A DNA stretch of 49,561 nt from NCBI GenBank assembly GCA_002783205.1, contig PFEY01000017.1:49999-99559 (forward strand), in the 5' to 3' direction. Below, one piece after another: positions 9,188 through 16,411 of the stretch (positions are counted from its first letter, which is position 1; each line of letters begins with the position of its first letter). This stretch comes from Rhodobacteraceae bacterium CG17_big_fil_post_rev_8_21_14_2_50_63_15. Lineage in GTDB: Bacteria > Pseudomonadota > Alphaproteobacteria > Rhodobacterales > Rhodobacteraceae. The translations under genes were made by a program, and so were the position numbers. The notes beneath the pieces are model-generated. The model had not been told where the DNA came from. It did not search any database and worked only from the letters and a program-made list of their open reading frames with translations.

Positions 9188-10177
9188 TCAGCGCATCCAG
9201 TAGCCGTTGCGCTTGAGCGTGTTGCGGATCACCTGTTCGCGACGCGGCAGGGCGTCGCGGTCAAAGAGCGCGCGCGCCTTGGCGCCGCGGCCCTGATAGA
9301 TCATCCGCTTGGCGGGCTCATGGTCCTTGAGCAGCTTCTTGATCCGGTTGGGGGCCGTGACCCGTTCCAGCACCGATACAACGTGATCGGACTCGCGCGC
9401 ATAGAGCAGCGGCAGGGTTCGGTAATGGCAACTGACCGCGCCGTCCAGAAATCCGGGCGGCAATGCATCGCGGCCACCGCCAAGCGCATGGATGACCAGC
9501 GGCAGCGCCACCTGATCGAGCCAGGGATCGAGCGGCTGACAGATCAGGTCCGGCGGGGCGTCATCGCGGATCGTCAGCGCGTAGTCGAGGAAGCGTCGGC
9601 CAAAGACATGCGGGCACCGATAGTAGAAGAATCCGGCGTTGAAGTAGAGATAGCGCTGCCAGTATTCATCGGGATGCGTGCAGTCGAGCGAGGTCTCGAA
9701 GTCCAGCCCGAAGCGGTCGTAGAGCGATTTCCAGATGGCGGTGTAGCCGGGGCCATAAAGCTCTGGCTGCGGCCAGGTTCCCTCGCGCCGGAGCGAGGCA
9801 CTGGGCTGGGTGAAATCGAAAGGCACCGTGGCCAGATCGCCGGTGATCAGCGTGTCGGTGTCGAAGAACACGAAGGGCTCGCCCTCGGGCAGCGCGAAAA
9901 GCGCCTCGATCTTGTTGCCGTAGGGGTAGGCATGGCCGAAATGACGGCTCTCGAAGGGCAGGATCTCGGCCCCGAGATCGGTGAGCAGGGCGCGGGTCTC
10001 TTCGCCCCTGATCCGCGGATCACCCGGCCAGAGCGGTCCGGGCTGCGGCTCGGCCACGAAGAGACGACCCGAAAAGGCCGGGGACTGGTCGCGCAGCGCG
10101 GCGGCAAAGATGAGCGCCTCGTATTGCAGACGACCGCCCTGGGCGATCACGAGGATATTGTAGGAGGTTGCTGTCAC
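9188..10177 (-). CDS. Putative glycosyltransferase-like protein with DxD motif
   Basis: A 329-residue cytoplasmic-looking protein. It begins VTATSYNILVIAQGGRLQYE, with a first strand leading to a nucleotide-binding-type turn, and carries FVFFDTDTLITGDLATVP near residue 95, where DTD fits the metal-binding DxD of GT-A glycosyltransferases. Further conserved-looking stretches are LYFNAGFFYYRCPHVFG near residue 165 and DPWLDQVALPLVIHALGG. The GTG at 10177 was chosen over the longest frame because the extra upstream residues are Arg-rich and unlike the family, and a GGGACAGG site precedes it. Substrate and product cannot be read. The gene stands alone, and its stop faces the VOC remnant. Confidence 0.72.
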   Translation of the reverse strand: MTATSYNILVIAQGGRLQYEALIFAAALRDQSPAFSGRLFVAEPQPGPLWPGDPRIRGEETRALLTDLGAEILPFESRHFGHAYPYGNKIEALFALPEGEPFVFFDTDTLITGDLATVPFDFTQPSASLRREGTWPQPELYGPGYTAIWKSLYDRFGLDFETSLDCTHPDEYWQRYLYFNAGFFYYRCPHVFGRRFLDYALTIRDDAPPDLICQPLDPWLDQVALPLVIHALGGGRDALPPGFLDGAVSCHYRTLPLLYARESDHVVSVLERVTAPNRIKKLLKDHEPAKRMIYQGRGAKARALFDRDALPRREQVIRNTLKRNGYWMR

Positions 10178-10278
10178 TGCCTGTCCCGTTCCGGTTCTGC
10201 TCGCTTGCCTCTGAGCACTATAGCGTCCCGAAGGTGATTGCAGAAGGGCGCAGGTCGGGCTGTTTCCCGGTCGGCGGT

Positions 10279-10527
10279 TCAGCCGCCCGCCTTGAGCCGC
10301 CGGCCTTCGGCGCGGCAGATATCGTCGGCCTCGCTCATGTTCATCGTGGCAGGCCGTTCGATCGCGCGGTCCCACAGCACCCGTTCCCGGGTATAGAGCT
10401 GGCAGACCACCGTGCCCCTGGCACTCTGCACCACGACTGGCTCGGTCTCAAAGGATTTCCGATCGACGCAAGCGGCGGTGAACAGGATGACCGACAGCGC
10501 GATCGCGCTCTTGAGAGAGAGCAGCAT
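10279..10527 (-). CDS. Small lipoprotein, function unknown
   Basis: An 82-residue protein with a bacterial lipoprotein signal peptide: MLLSLKSAIALSVILFTAAC, with the lipobox cysteine at residue 20. The mature part is about 60 residues, charged, with two further cysteines (VVCQLYT and DDICRAEGR) that could form a disulfide in the periplasm. The ATG at 10527 was chosen because the signal peptide begins there; AAGGA lies ten bases upstream. Longer frames to 10680 would bury the signal. The family was not recognised. It ends 100 bases before the glycosyltransferase start on the same strand. Confidence 0.7.
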   Translation of the reverse strand: MLLSLKSAIALSVILFTAACVDRKSFETEPVVVQSARGTVVCQLYTRERVLWDRAIERPATMNMSEADDICRAEGRRLKAGG

Positions 10528-10690
10528 GGCACGGGATTCCTTGCTCTTGATCCATACGCGCCCAAGCATAGCGCCGGAGCGCAAGCCTGTCACGGGTGTC
10601 ACACCGACATATCCGGGATTCGCGATCACAAGACGTTGAAACCAATCTCCAACCCACAGCGCGCCCTGACGATTTGTCATTGGAGGAAAA

Positions 10691-10734
10691 TGGTGGGCGA
10701 CCCAGGAATCGAACCTGGCGTGCGTCTCCGCGAG
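10691..10734 (-). repeat. Distal att-like copy of the tRNA-Tyr 3' end (44 bp)
   Basis: Identical over 44 bases to 11759-11802 and in the same orientation. It includes the variable-arm side, T arm, acceptor 3' strand and encoded CCA of tRNA-Tyr. Identity ends at 10735 (C here, G in the tRNA) and at 10690 (A here, G there). It lacks the anticodon and 5' half, so it cannot be a functional tRNA. Confidence 0.88.
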
Positions 10735-10798
10735 CCAGCTCCTTAAGTTCGTCTATTTAAAGGTTCTACGAGTCACTTACTGGCTCGTTTACGCCAGT

Positions 10799-11392
10799 TC
10801 AAAGCTCTCTACGCCGCATCATTCCAATAAGTCCCAAGCCAGTTATCAAAAGCAGTGACGATGCTGGCAACGGGACTGGGACAACCGTGAACTGATGTAC
10901 ATAAGCTCTCCAGGAAAAATCAAGGTCTTGAAAGCGCGCATAATACGGTGCCCCTGTAAACACACTGAGCAATGCGCTGTCGCCGGGCTTTCTGCCGCCC
11001 TCGAAACTAGAGTCATCACCAAAATATCCAATAAAAGGATCAAACACTCCGAATCTATCGTCACTGACAAAGCCGAAACCACCTTTACAGGAAGAACTTG
11101 CTAACCCGCATTCATCGAATTGTAATTTGTCTGAATCAAGCCTCGCCGAAAATGAAACGACTTCGCCAACATTCAACATAAAGTCAGCTGGAGGAAAAAA
11201 ACCTGCGGCGACATTTCTTGAATCAAGAAAATCGAAGGTAAGTACCGGAGTGCCACTCTGTCCCGAGAAAATTTTTACTTCGCTGTAACCAAAAACATCA
11301 ACTCGAAGTTTCAAATCAACGTTTCTTATGGTCGATGCTGACGCAATCCCGCCAATCAAACAGAGCAGCAATCCAAAAACGACTCTTATCAT
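10799..11392 (-). CDS. VPLPA-CTERM sorting-domain surface/secreted protein
   Basis: A 197-residue exported protein. A Sec signal peptide (MIRVVFGLLLCLIGGIASAS) is followed by about 150 residues of beta-rich mature protein with a likely disulfide region (CGLASSSCKGG). The C-terminal sorting tail has the motif VPVPLPASS, then a hydrophobic helix (LLLITGLGLIGMM) and the basic end RRREL. VPLPA-CTERM tails are processed by exosortase-type enzymes at the envelope (family knowledge); no exosortase gene lies in this window. An AGGAG site precedes the ATG. Base and codon use are much more A/T-rich than the neighbours, and the gene lies between two tRNA-end repeats, so it was probably acquired horizontally. 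Its binding partner or function is unknown. Confidence 0.85.
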   Translation of the reverse strand: MIRVVFGLLLCLIGGIASASTIRNVDLKLRVDVFGYSEVKIFSGQSGTPVLTFDFLDSRNVAAGFFPPADFMLNVGEVVSFSARLDSDKLQFDECGLASSSCKGGFGFVSDDRFGVFDPFIGYFGDDSSFEGGRKPGDSALLSVFTGAPYYARFQDLDFSWRAYVHQFTVVPVPLPASSLLLITGLGLIGMMRRREL

Positions 11393-11758
11393 AACGCTAC
11401 TCTCCTATTCAGACATTGAAGTTTAACAAGAAGATGAGATCGCACAAGTGATTGACTTTATTGTAATGAGATTCGTGAGGGCCGACAACGATCTACGTTT
11501 CCATTGACATGATAGGCTGATCTATGCCTTTCAGTTTTTTGTCTGCGTCGGCGAATACAACTTTAAAGTGGCAGTGAGGCTCGAAGCGCTGCCGCCGCAT
11601 CTCGACACGCTACAGGAATGGCATCGGGGCCAAATCATACGACGTTCTCGGATAAGATGGGCGAGTCCAAGAACGATCTGCATACAACATGCTTTCAAAC
11701 AAATGCACATAGCCGATCTGGCCGCAGTTGTCTCTCCGCTAAGTATTTGATTTTTAAG
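11393..11758. other. Gene-free stretch inside the tRNA-Tyr island
   Basis: A 366-base stretch between the VPLPA-CTERM gene start and the tRNA-Tyr 3' end. It is mostly A/T-rich, with one more G/C-rich patch at about 11565-11650. Short open frames exist on the plus strand, but none has a convincing ribosome-binding site or recognisable motif, and no recombinase fragment was found in any frame. It presumably carries the promoter of the VPLPA-CTERM gene next to 11393-11470. Confidence 0.6.
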
Positions 11759-11802
11759 TGGTGGGCGACCCAGGAATCGAACCTGGCGTGCGTCTCCGCG
11801 AG
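11759..11802 (-). repeat. Proximal att-like repeat within the tRNA-Tyr 3' end (44 bp)
   Basis: The tRNA-side copy of the 44-base direct repeat that bounds the small island. It restores a complete tRNA, as expected for the end of an integrated element that carries the tRNA 3' sequence in its attachment site. Confidence 0.88.
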
Positions 11803-11842
11803 GGAGTTACAGTCCCCTGCCACACCTTGCGGCCTGTCGCCC
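11759..11842 (-). tRNA. tRNA-Tyr (anticodon GTA)
   Basis: An 84-base class II tRNA on the minus strand. The acceptor arms GGGCGAC and GTCGCCC pair fully and are followed by A and an encoded CCA. The anticodon loop reads CTGTAAC with anticodon GTA. A long variable arm and the T-loop TTCGATT are present. The minus-strand 5' end is at 11842. Its 3' 44 bases are duplicated at 10691-10734, marking it as an integration target. A promoter-like TTGACG-17-TAATCA sequence lies just upstream. Confidence 0.95.
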
Positions 11843-11875
11843 ACTGGCCCGGCGCGCGCGCCTGACGTGGGGGGC

Positions 11876-11904
11876 TGATTACTCGCGGCTTAGACAGGCG
11901 TCAA
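11876..11904 (-). promoter_or_regulatory. Probable sigma-70-type promoter of tRNA-Tyr
   Basis: On the minus strand TTGACG (11899-11904) is followed after 17 bases by TAATCA (11876-11881), about 34 bases upstream of the tRNA 5' end. The -35 is near consensus and the -10 is weak. The position is right for a tRNA promoter with a short leader. Confidence 0.5.
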
Positions 11905-11973
11905 CCGGAAAAACGCTTGCACCCCCCGCGTGGCCGGTGCAGTGTCGCGCGCCTTGGGACAGGGGGCAGAGCG

Positions 11974-12750
11974 ATGAAGAAACCCCGTTGGGTGATCGAC
12001 AAGGAACAGGCGAAACGTGCCTCCGCCGCGCAAACCGTCTGGCTCTTTGGTCTGCATGCGGTGCGCGACGCGCTGGAAAATCCGCGCCGCGAGAAACTGC
12101 GACTTGTCGTGACCCGCAACGCCGCCGACAAGCTGTCGGATGCGATTGCCGCAAGCGGCATCGCGCCCGAGATCGCCGATCCGCGCAGCTTTGCAGCGCC
12201 GCTTGATCCGGGGTCGGTGCATCAGGGGGCCGCTCTAGAGGTCAAGCCGCTCGACTGGGGGCCGATCAGCGAGGTTTGTCTTGGCGACGGGGCGCGCGCG
12301 CCGCGCGTGGTGCTGCTCGACCGGGTGACGGACCCGCATAATGTCGGCGCGATCCTGCGCTCGGCCGAGGTTTTCGGCGCGCGGGCGGTGATTGCGCCCC
12401 TGCATCACGCAGCCCCCGAGACCGGCGCGCTGGCCAAATCCGCGAGCGGCGCGCTGGAACGGCAGCCCTATCTGCGCGTGCGCAATCTGGCCGAGGCGAT
12501 CACCGAATTGCAGGCCATGGGCTATCGGGTTCTGGGGCTGGCGGGCGAGGCGGAGATCAGCATCGAGACCGCCCTCGATGGCCACCGCGACCGGCCCGTG
12601 GCGCTGGTGCTGGGGGCGGAGGGGCCGGGGTTGCGGCAAAAGACCCGGGAGAGCGTCGATGCGCTGGTGCGGATCGACTTTGCCAATGAGTTCGGCTCGC
12701 TCAATGTGTCGAATGCGGCGGCGGTCGCGCTCTATGCCGCGCGGGCCTGA
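11974..12750 (+). CDS. rlmB: 23S rRNA (guanosine-2'-O-)-methyltransferase RlmB (SpoU/TrmH family)
   Basis: A 258-residue SPOUT methyltransferase that 2'-O-methylates a guanosine in 23S rRNA (G2251 in E. coli) using SAM. The N-terminal RNA-binding part has VWLFGLHAVRDALENPRR (about residues 22-39). The catalytic SpoU domain carries the three SPOUT motifs: motif 1 as VLLDRVTDPHNVGAILRSAE (about residues 113-132, with the Asn and Arg), motif 2 as VALVLGAEGPGLR, and motif 3 as EFGSLNVSNAAAVALY near the C-terminus. The ATG at 11974 is preceded by an AGGGGG site. The last 19 bases overlap the 3' end of the convergent membrane-protein gene. Confidence 0.93.
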   Translation: MKKPRWVIDKEQAKRASAAQTVWLFGLHAVRDALENPRREKLRLVVTRNAADKLSDAIAASGIAPEIADPRSFAAPLDPGSVHQGAALEVKPLDWGPISEVCLGDGARAPRVVLLDRVTDPHNVGAILRSAEVFGARAVIAPLHHAAPETGALAKSASGALERQPYLRVRNLAEAITELQAMGYRVLGLAGEAEISIETALDGHRDRPVALVLGAEGPGLRQKTRESVDALVRIDFANEFGSLNVSNAAAVALYAARA

Positions 12751-13649
12751 GGTATCGCCGCAGCATCCTCGAAGGCCGCGAGAAATCGGCCCTTGATCAT
12801 CCAGCTGAGGCCAAAGGCGATGAGCCCCGCCGCTTCGCAGAGGAAGGTCAGATGCAGTTGGTCCCAAAGCGCCTCGATGGTTTCGGCGAGAGGGGCGGGC
12901 AGGATCAACTCCAGCGCAGCGGCCTTGATGGCAAGCACCCCAACCACGGCAAAGATCACCCGTCCAAGCGCGCGATACCAGCCGTTGCGCCGGTCCTTGC
13001 GGTTGCCCCGGGCGAGCGCCGCGGTGGAATTGATGCGGGTGAAGACGTAAAAGGAGAAATAGCCGAGGATGAGGAACATCACCCCCGCCGCGCCGAAATG
13101 CAGCAGCTTGAGGGCGATGGGCACATCGCCCGCAAAGCTCGGGAAACTGGCCCAGAAATCCAAGGACGGCGCGCCGGTGACAGTGCCGCCGGGTGGATGA
13201 AAGCCCTCCGAGCCAAGCGCGTCCGTGAGATAGACACGCGCAATGTCGGCCCCCTCGAAGCGGCATCCCGATCCGGTGGTCGGCACGAAGGCCACGATCA
13301 CCGCGGCAAGGCCTGCAAGTTTGAGCACGATGACGTCGATCCGGTGCCAGCCAAGACAGCCTTCGCGCGTGGGGGCCTGAAAGCCGTAGAAGAACATCAG
13401 CAAGAGGCCGATGAAACTGAGCGCGCCTACCAGAATGTCACCACCGATGCGGGTGAAGTAGTAATGGCTGATCGAGGAGTGAAAACAGGAGCCGGTCAGC
13501 AGGGATACGAGCGGCAGCGCCAACGGCAGGCCGAGCGCCACGTAGCCCACGCCGAGATTGAGGCGGCGCAGATCGACATCAAAGGGCAATTCCTGCGCGC
13601 GCACGGCCTGCGGTGCGCGTGGCGAGGGGGCGGCGGGCGTGTCGGTCAT
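12732..13649 (-). CDS. Multi-pass membrane protein, function unknown
   Basis: A 305-residue integral membrane protein with about six to seven hydrophobic segments (for example YVALGLPLALPLVSLLTG, ILVGALSFIGLLLMFFYGF, VIVLKLAGLAAVIVAFVP, a pair near residues 190-210, and two near the C-terminus). Between segments lie SCFHSSISHYYFTRIGGD near residue 54 and a Gly/Pro-rich external loop (GFHPPGGTVTGAP). The SISHYY segment recurs in uncharacterised bacterial membrane proteins. No transport or catalytic motif was recognised. The N-terminus is Ala/Pro-rich. It is convergent with rlmB, with a 19-base overlap. Confidence 0.78.
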   Translation of the reverse strand: MTDTPAAPSPRAPQAVRAQELPFDVDLRRLNLGVGYVALGLPLALPLVSLLTGSCFHSSISHYYFTRIGGDILVGALSFIGLLLMFFYGFQAPTREGCLGWHRIDVIVLKLAGLAAVIVAFVPTTGSGCRFEGADIARVYLTDALGSEGFHPPGGTVTGAPSLDFWASFPSFAGDVPIALKLLHFGAAGVMFLILGYFSFYVFTRINSTAALARGNRKDRRNGWYRALGRVIFAVVGVLAIKAAALELILPAPLAETIEALWDQLHLTFLCEAAGLIAFGLSWMIKGRFLAAFEDAAAIPQARAA

Positions 13650-13744
13650 GGGCTTTGGTCCATTGCGGCAGGGTGCCGTGATCCTAGCATGCAGGGCGTT
13701 GCCCCGCGACGGTGTTTGTGCGGCGCCCGGCGATCAAGCGGCGG

Positions 13745-13773
13745 TCACATGTATATTACAAACTCTTTATATT
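13745..13773 (+). promoter_or_regulatory. Candidate promoter for the 13.8-kb structured RNA
   Basis: TATATT at 13768-13773 is a good -10 candidate in a local A/T-rich patch. The hexamer 17 bases upstream, TCACAT (13745-13750), is a poor -35. Transcription would start near 13780, just before the first hairpin. Confidence 0.4.
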
Positions 13774-13780
13774 CTACGAT

Positions 13781-13886
13781 TCGGGCCTACATCTGTCCCG
13801 AAGGCGTCGATACGGAACATTGACGCTTTCTATCACTGTCCCTCGTTCCGCGACTGGCGCCCAAGCATTGTCTTGGGCGCTTTTTT
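13781..13886 (+). ncRNA. Candidate structured RNA (small RNA or leader/riboswitch) with possible pseudoknot
   Basis: A gene-free 106-base stretch predicted to fold compactly. Hairpin 1 is TCGGG (13781-13785) with CCCGA (13797-13801). Hairpin 2 is AAGGCGTC (13801-13808) with GACGCTTT (13822-13829), eight pairs including one G-U; it shares base 13801 with hairpin 1. The loop of hairpin 2 holds CGGAAC (13813-13818), exactly complementary to GTTCCG (13845-13850) downstream, which would form a six-pair pseudoknot. A strong intrinsic terminator closes the RNA at 13857-13886. An A/T-rich promoter-like patch precedes it. The terminator lies only 29 bases before the CoA-binding-protein start, so it could be either an independent small RNA or a terminating leader of that gene. 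It matches no RNA family known to me. Confidence 0.55.
13857..13886 (+). terminator. Intrinsic terminator
   Basis: A perfect nine-pair stem GCGCCCAAG (13857-13865) / CTTGGGCGC (13872-13880) with a six-base loop, followed directly by TTTTTT (13881-13886). The U-run follows on the plus strand only. No protein gene ends upstream of it on this strand, so it must end an RNA transcribed from the 13.7-13.8 kb intergenic region. Confidence 0.88.
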
Positions 13887-13915
13887 ATTCGACGGATTTG
13901 TGCTTGGTAAGGCGC

Positions 13916-14389
13916 ATGGCCGAGATCTATTCCGATTCCCACCTGCGCGAGATCCTGACCCGCACCCGCCGCGTGGCGGTGGTTGGCGTGTCGATGAACC
14001 CGGTGCGCCCCAGTTTCTACGTGGCGCGCTATCTCAGCCTCAAGAAGTTCGACGTGGTGCCGGTCAATCCCGGCCATGCCGGCGAGAGGCTGTTTGGTCA
14101 GCGCGTGATGGCGCGGCTTGGCGATATCGAGGGTGGGGTCGATATGGTTGACATCTTTCGCCGGTCCGAACATGTCGGGCCGATCGTCGAGGAGGCGCTG
14201 GCGGTGTTTCCCGGACTGCGCACGATCTGGATGCAGATCGGGGTGGAGAATGCCGAGGCGGCGGCACTGGCGCGCGCGCGCGGCGTCGATGTGGTGATGA
14301 ACCGCTGCCCCAAGATCGAGTATCAGCGGCTGTTTGGCGAACTCAGGATGGGCGGCTTCAATACTGGCGTGATTTCGTCGAAACTCTGA
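13916..14389 (+). CDS. CoA-binding domain protein (YccU/succinyl-CoA-ligase-like Rossmann domain)
   Basis: A 157-residue single-domain protein of the CoA-binding family. The N-terminal half has RRVAVVGVSMNPVRPSFYVA (about residues 18-37), with the VVGVS turn that binds nucleotide in the family, then VVPVNPGHAGERLFGQ and DMVDIFRRSEHVGPIVEEAL. The C-terminal half contains TIWMQIGVENAEAAALARA and VVMNRCPKIEYQRL. These proteins bind CoA in vitro, but their physiological role is not established. The ATG at 13916 was chosen because the family starts shortly before the first strand; TAAGG lies a few bases upstream. The intrinsic terminator 29 bases upstream suggests separate transcription or attenuation. 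Confidence 0.9.
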   Translation: MAEIYSDSHLREILTRTRRVAVVGVSMNPVRPSFYVARYLSLKKFDVVPVNPGHAGERLFGQRVMARLGDIEGGVDMVDIFRRSEHVGPIVEEALAVFPGLRTIWMQIGVENAEAAALARARGVDVVMNRCPKIEYQRLFGELRMGGFNTGVISSKL

Positions 14390-14420
14390 CGCCCCTTCGG
14401 ACATCACCCGATCTCCGGAA

Positions 14421-14446
14421 GATGAGTATTTCTGGAACGATGAAAG
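14421..14446. repeat. Short intergenic motif resembling a dispersed Rhodobacterales sequence
   Basis: The sequence GATGAGTATTTCTGGAACGA with following TGAAAG lies between the convergent CoA-binding and Dabb genes. I recall near-identical A/T-rich motifs (GAGTATTT, TGG, GATGAA) recurring after genes in many Rhodobacterales genomes. Only one clear copy is visible in this window, so its repeat status is from memory, not from these data. Confidence 0.3.
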
Positions 14447-14452
14447 CCAGGC

Positions 14453-14743
14453 TCAGCCTGCCTTGAAATCGGCCGCGATGCGCAACTCGCGCAGAGGGCG
14501 GACGCGGCTGATGCAGGCGGCATAGATCGGATGCGCCTTGTAGGCGGCGAGGGCGGACTCGTCCTCGAATTCGGCATAGACCACCAGATCGACATGGCTT
14601 TCGGTGATCGCATCGCTGTGCAGGTTGCGGCCGACTTCGAAATGCTGTGCGTGCGGAATATCCGCCAGCATCATCAGACCTTGCTGGATGGTATCGACGT
14701 CTTTGGGATTGGCAGCAGAGAAGAAAACAATATGACGAATCAT
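14453..14743 (-). CDS. Dabb (stress-responsive alpha/beta-barrel) family protein
   Basis: A 96-residue dimeric ferredoxin-fold protein of the Dabb family. The opening MIRHIVFFSAANPKDVDTIQ and the later HVDLVVYAEFEDESALAAY followed by YKAHPIYAACISRVRPL are family hallmarks. The function is generally unknown; some relatives cyclise or hydrolyse small molecules or respond to stress. It starts four bases after the hisE stop and is probably translated from the end of the his transcript. Confidence 0.88.
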   Translation of the reverse strand: MIRHIVFFSAANPKDVDTIQQGLMMLADIPHAQHFEVGRNLHSDAITESHVDLVVYAEFEDESALAAYKAHPIYAACISRVRPLRELRIAADFKAG

Positions 14744-14747
14744 GGGC

Positions 14748-15062
14748 TTACTCTTTGGGACGGGCGGCTTTTTCGGCGAGGCCGGACTGGCCCTGACGGC
14801 GCGTGAGTTCGGCCATCACCTCTGACAGGGTGACATCGCGAGACCGCAGCATGACCAGCAGATGAAAGAGCACATCCGCCGCCTCGCAGACCAGCCGGTC
14901 ATGGTCGCCCTTGACGGCCTCGATGATCGCCTCCACCGCCTCTTCGCCGAACTTCTCGGCGCATTTATCGGGGCCCTTGGCCAGCAGTTTCGCGGTCCAG
15001 CTTGTCTCTGGGTCGGACGCGGCACGCTCGGCAATGATGCGGGCGAGATCGTCGAGCGTCAT
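14748..15062 (-). CDS. hisE: Phosphoribosyl-ATP diphosphatase
   Basis: A 104-residue MazG-like enzyme for the second step of histidine synthesis, converting phosphoribosyl-ATP to phosphoribosyl-AMP and pyrophosphate. The diagnostic stretches are [20 protein letters not shown] (about residues 27-46), with the metal-binding EExxE-type helix, and [19 protein letters not shown]. It is a stand-alone HisE, as is usual in alphaproteobacteria; no HisI partner is in the window. Its ATG overlaps the hisF stop in the four-base ATGA arrangement, indicating translational coupling. Confidence 0.96.
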   Translation of the reverse strand: MTLDDLARIIAERAASDPETSWTAKLLAKGPDKCAEKFGEEAVEAIIEAVKGDHDRLVCEAADVLFHLLVMLRSRDVTLSEVMAELTRRQGQSGLAEKAARPKE

Positions 15063-15823
15063 GCCGCGAGCCTCATCGGGATGCCGGCGGCGGCCATATG
15101 CGCCTTGGCTTCGGCGATCGAATAGGTGCCGAAGTGAAAGATCGAGGCGGCGAGCACGGCCGAGGCATGTCCCTCGATCACGCCTTCCACCAGATGTTCG
15201 AGCGTCCCGACGCCGCCGCTGGCGATCACCGGGATGTCCACCGCATCGGCAATCGCCCGGGTGAGGGGGATGTTGAAACCCTCTCTGGTGCCATCGCGAT
15301 CCATCGAGGTGAGCAGGATCTCTCCCGCGCCCTTGCTGGCCACAAGCCGGGCGAAAGACACCGCGTCGATACCGGTGGCCCTGCGCCCGCCATGGGTGAA
15401 GATTTCCCATTTGCCGGGGCTGACGGTCTTGGCGTCGATGGCCACCACGATGCACTGGCTGCCGAACTGATCGGCGGCACGGGCCACGACATCGGGGTCG
15501 GCCACCGCGGCGGAATTGAAGCTGACCTTGTCGGCCCCTGCAAGCAGGAGGGCGCGCACGTCCGCCGTGCTGCGCACCCCGCCGCCCACGGTCAGCGGGA
15601 TGTAGCAGGCCTCGGCGGTACGGCGGACCACGTCGAACATGGTGCCGCGATTCTCGTGCGTGGCGTGGATGTCGAGAAAACACAACTCATCGGCGCCTGC
15701 GGCATCATAGGCGCGGGCGGCATCGACCGGATCGCCCGCATCGCGCAGATCGACAAAGTTCACGCCTTTGACCACACGGCCATCGGCGACGTCGAGACAG
15801 GGGATGACGCGGGTCTTGAGCAT
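15059..15823 (-). CDS. hisF: Imidazole glycerol phosphate synthase subunit HisF (cyclase)
   Basis: A 254-residue TIM barrel that uses ammonia from HisH to form imidazole-glycerol phosphate and AICAR. The catalytic Asp in [20 protein letters not shown] (about residue 11) and the second Asp in [20 protein letters not shown] near residue 176 are present, together with the phosphate-binding strands [10 protein letters not shown] and [17 protein letters not shown]. It is separated from hisA by the opposite-strand DUF302 gene and from hisH by more than 3 kb. It overlaps hisE by four bases. Confidence 0.97.
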   Translation of the reverse strand: MLKTRVIPCLDVADGRVVKGVNFVDLRDAGDPVDAARAYDAAGADELCFLDIHATHENRGTMFDVVRRTAEACYIPLTVGGGVRSTADVRALLLAGADKVSFNSAAVADPDVVARAADQFGSQCIVVAIDAKTVSPGKWEIFTHGGRRATGIDAVSFARLVASKGAGEILLTSMDRDGTREGFNIPLTRAIADAVDIPVIASGGVGTLEHLVEGVIEGHASAVLAASIFHFGTYSIAEAKAHMAAAGIPMRLAA

Positions 15824-15925
15824 GTCCTTGCCGTTCCATAGAGTGCACGCCGTTGTCTATGGGCAAATCGGTCAACATGCCAGAGGATATGGCGCGTCAC
15901 CGCTTTTCTGATGAAGGAGTTTTCA

Positions 15926-16378
15926 ATGAAACGGTTTCTTGTCGCCGCCGCGATCACCCTGATGGCCCTTCCGGCTGTTGCAAGTGAGGATGATATCATC
16001 AGGGTCAAATCTTCTGGCGATGTCGCCACCACCATGGACCGACTTGCGGCAGCCGCGACCGAGGCCGGAGCGACGGTCATTGCGCGTGTGGATCACGCGG
16101 CGGGGGCCGCGTCTGTGGACATGGACCTCGTGCCGATGCAGGTTCTGATCTTTGGCAACCCGAAGATGGGCACCGCCGCGATGCAGGATGATCCTCTGGC
16201 GGGATTGTTCCTGCCGCTGAAGGTGCTGGTCTATGAGGATGGCGAAGGCCAGACGTGGCTGGCCTATCAGGACCCCGAGGATATGTTCGACGATACGGGC
16301 ATCAACGACGACGCCGAATACATCAAGATGATGACCGGCGCGCTTGGCAAGTTGACGGCTGCTGCCGCAGGACAGTAA
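15926..16378 (+). CDS. DUF302-domain periplasmic protein
   Basis: A 150-residue exported protein. The signal peptide MKRFLVAAAITLMALPAVAS is followed by a DUF302 domain (about residues 25-145) with the typical VKSSGDVATTMDRLAAAATE, HAAGAASVDMDLVPMQVLIF and FGNPKMGTAAMQDDP. The function of DUF302 is unknown. The ATG at 15926 was chosen over 15911 because AAGGAG lies seven to eight bases upstream and the signal peptide starts here. It sits in opposite orientation between hisF and hisA, so it splits the his genes physically. Confidence 0.9.
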   Translation: MKRFLVAAAITLMALPAVASEDDIIRVKSSGDVATTMDRLAAAATEAGATVIARVDHAAGAASVDMDLVPMQVLIFGNPKMGTAAMQDDPLAGLFLPLKVLVYEDGEGQTWLAYQDPEDMFDDTGINDDAEYIKMMTGALGKLTAAAAGQ

Positions 16379-16388
16379 GCCCCCCCCG

Positions 16389-16411
16389 CCGCGCTCACGT
16401 CCTGAGCGCGG
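16389..16411. terminator. Possible bidirectional hairpin between convergent DUF302 gene and hisA
   Basis: A perfect nine-pair inverted repeat CCGCGCTCA / TGAGCGCGG with a five-base loop overlaps the hisA stop and lies just after the DUF302 stop. No U-run follows on either strand, so termination by the intrinsic route is doubtful. It may act as a 3' stabiliser. Confidence 0.4.

Larger units (their letters stand above)
10691..11802. mobile_element. Small tRNA-Tyr-associated island bounded by a 44-bp direct repeat
   Basis: The last 44 bases of tRNA-Tyr (11759-11802) are repeated without mismatch at 10691-10734, downstream of the tRNA 3' end. The 1,024 bases between the copies are clearly richer in A and T than the flanks and hold one predicted cargo gene, a VPLPA-CTERM protein. 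Integrative elements that use tRNA 3' ends leave this arrangement: an intact tRNA at one end and a 3' fragment at the other. No integrase, excisionase or replication gene is present, so this is either a remnant or an element moved in trans. The alternative, a local tandem duplication of the tRNA end, does not explain the base-composition change. Confidence 0.7.

Noticed and set aside
10691..10734. A second tRNA gene
   Set aside because: Only the 3' half is present; the sequence beyond it cannot form an acceptor, D or anticodon arm. It is a repeat, not a gene.
11568..11750. Small plus-strand protein inside the tRNA-Tyr island
   Set aside because: No ribosome-binding site, mixed composition, no similarity to integrase or excisionase sequences by eye.
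10691..11802. Prophage or integrative conjugative element
   Set aside because: Only about 1 kb between the repeats and no phage, transfer or recombinase gene.
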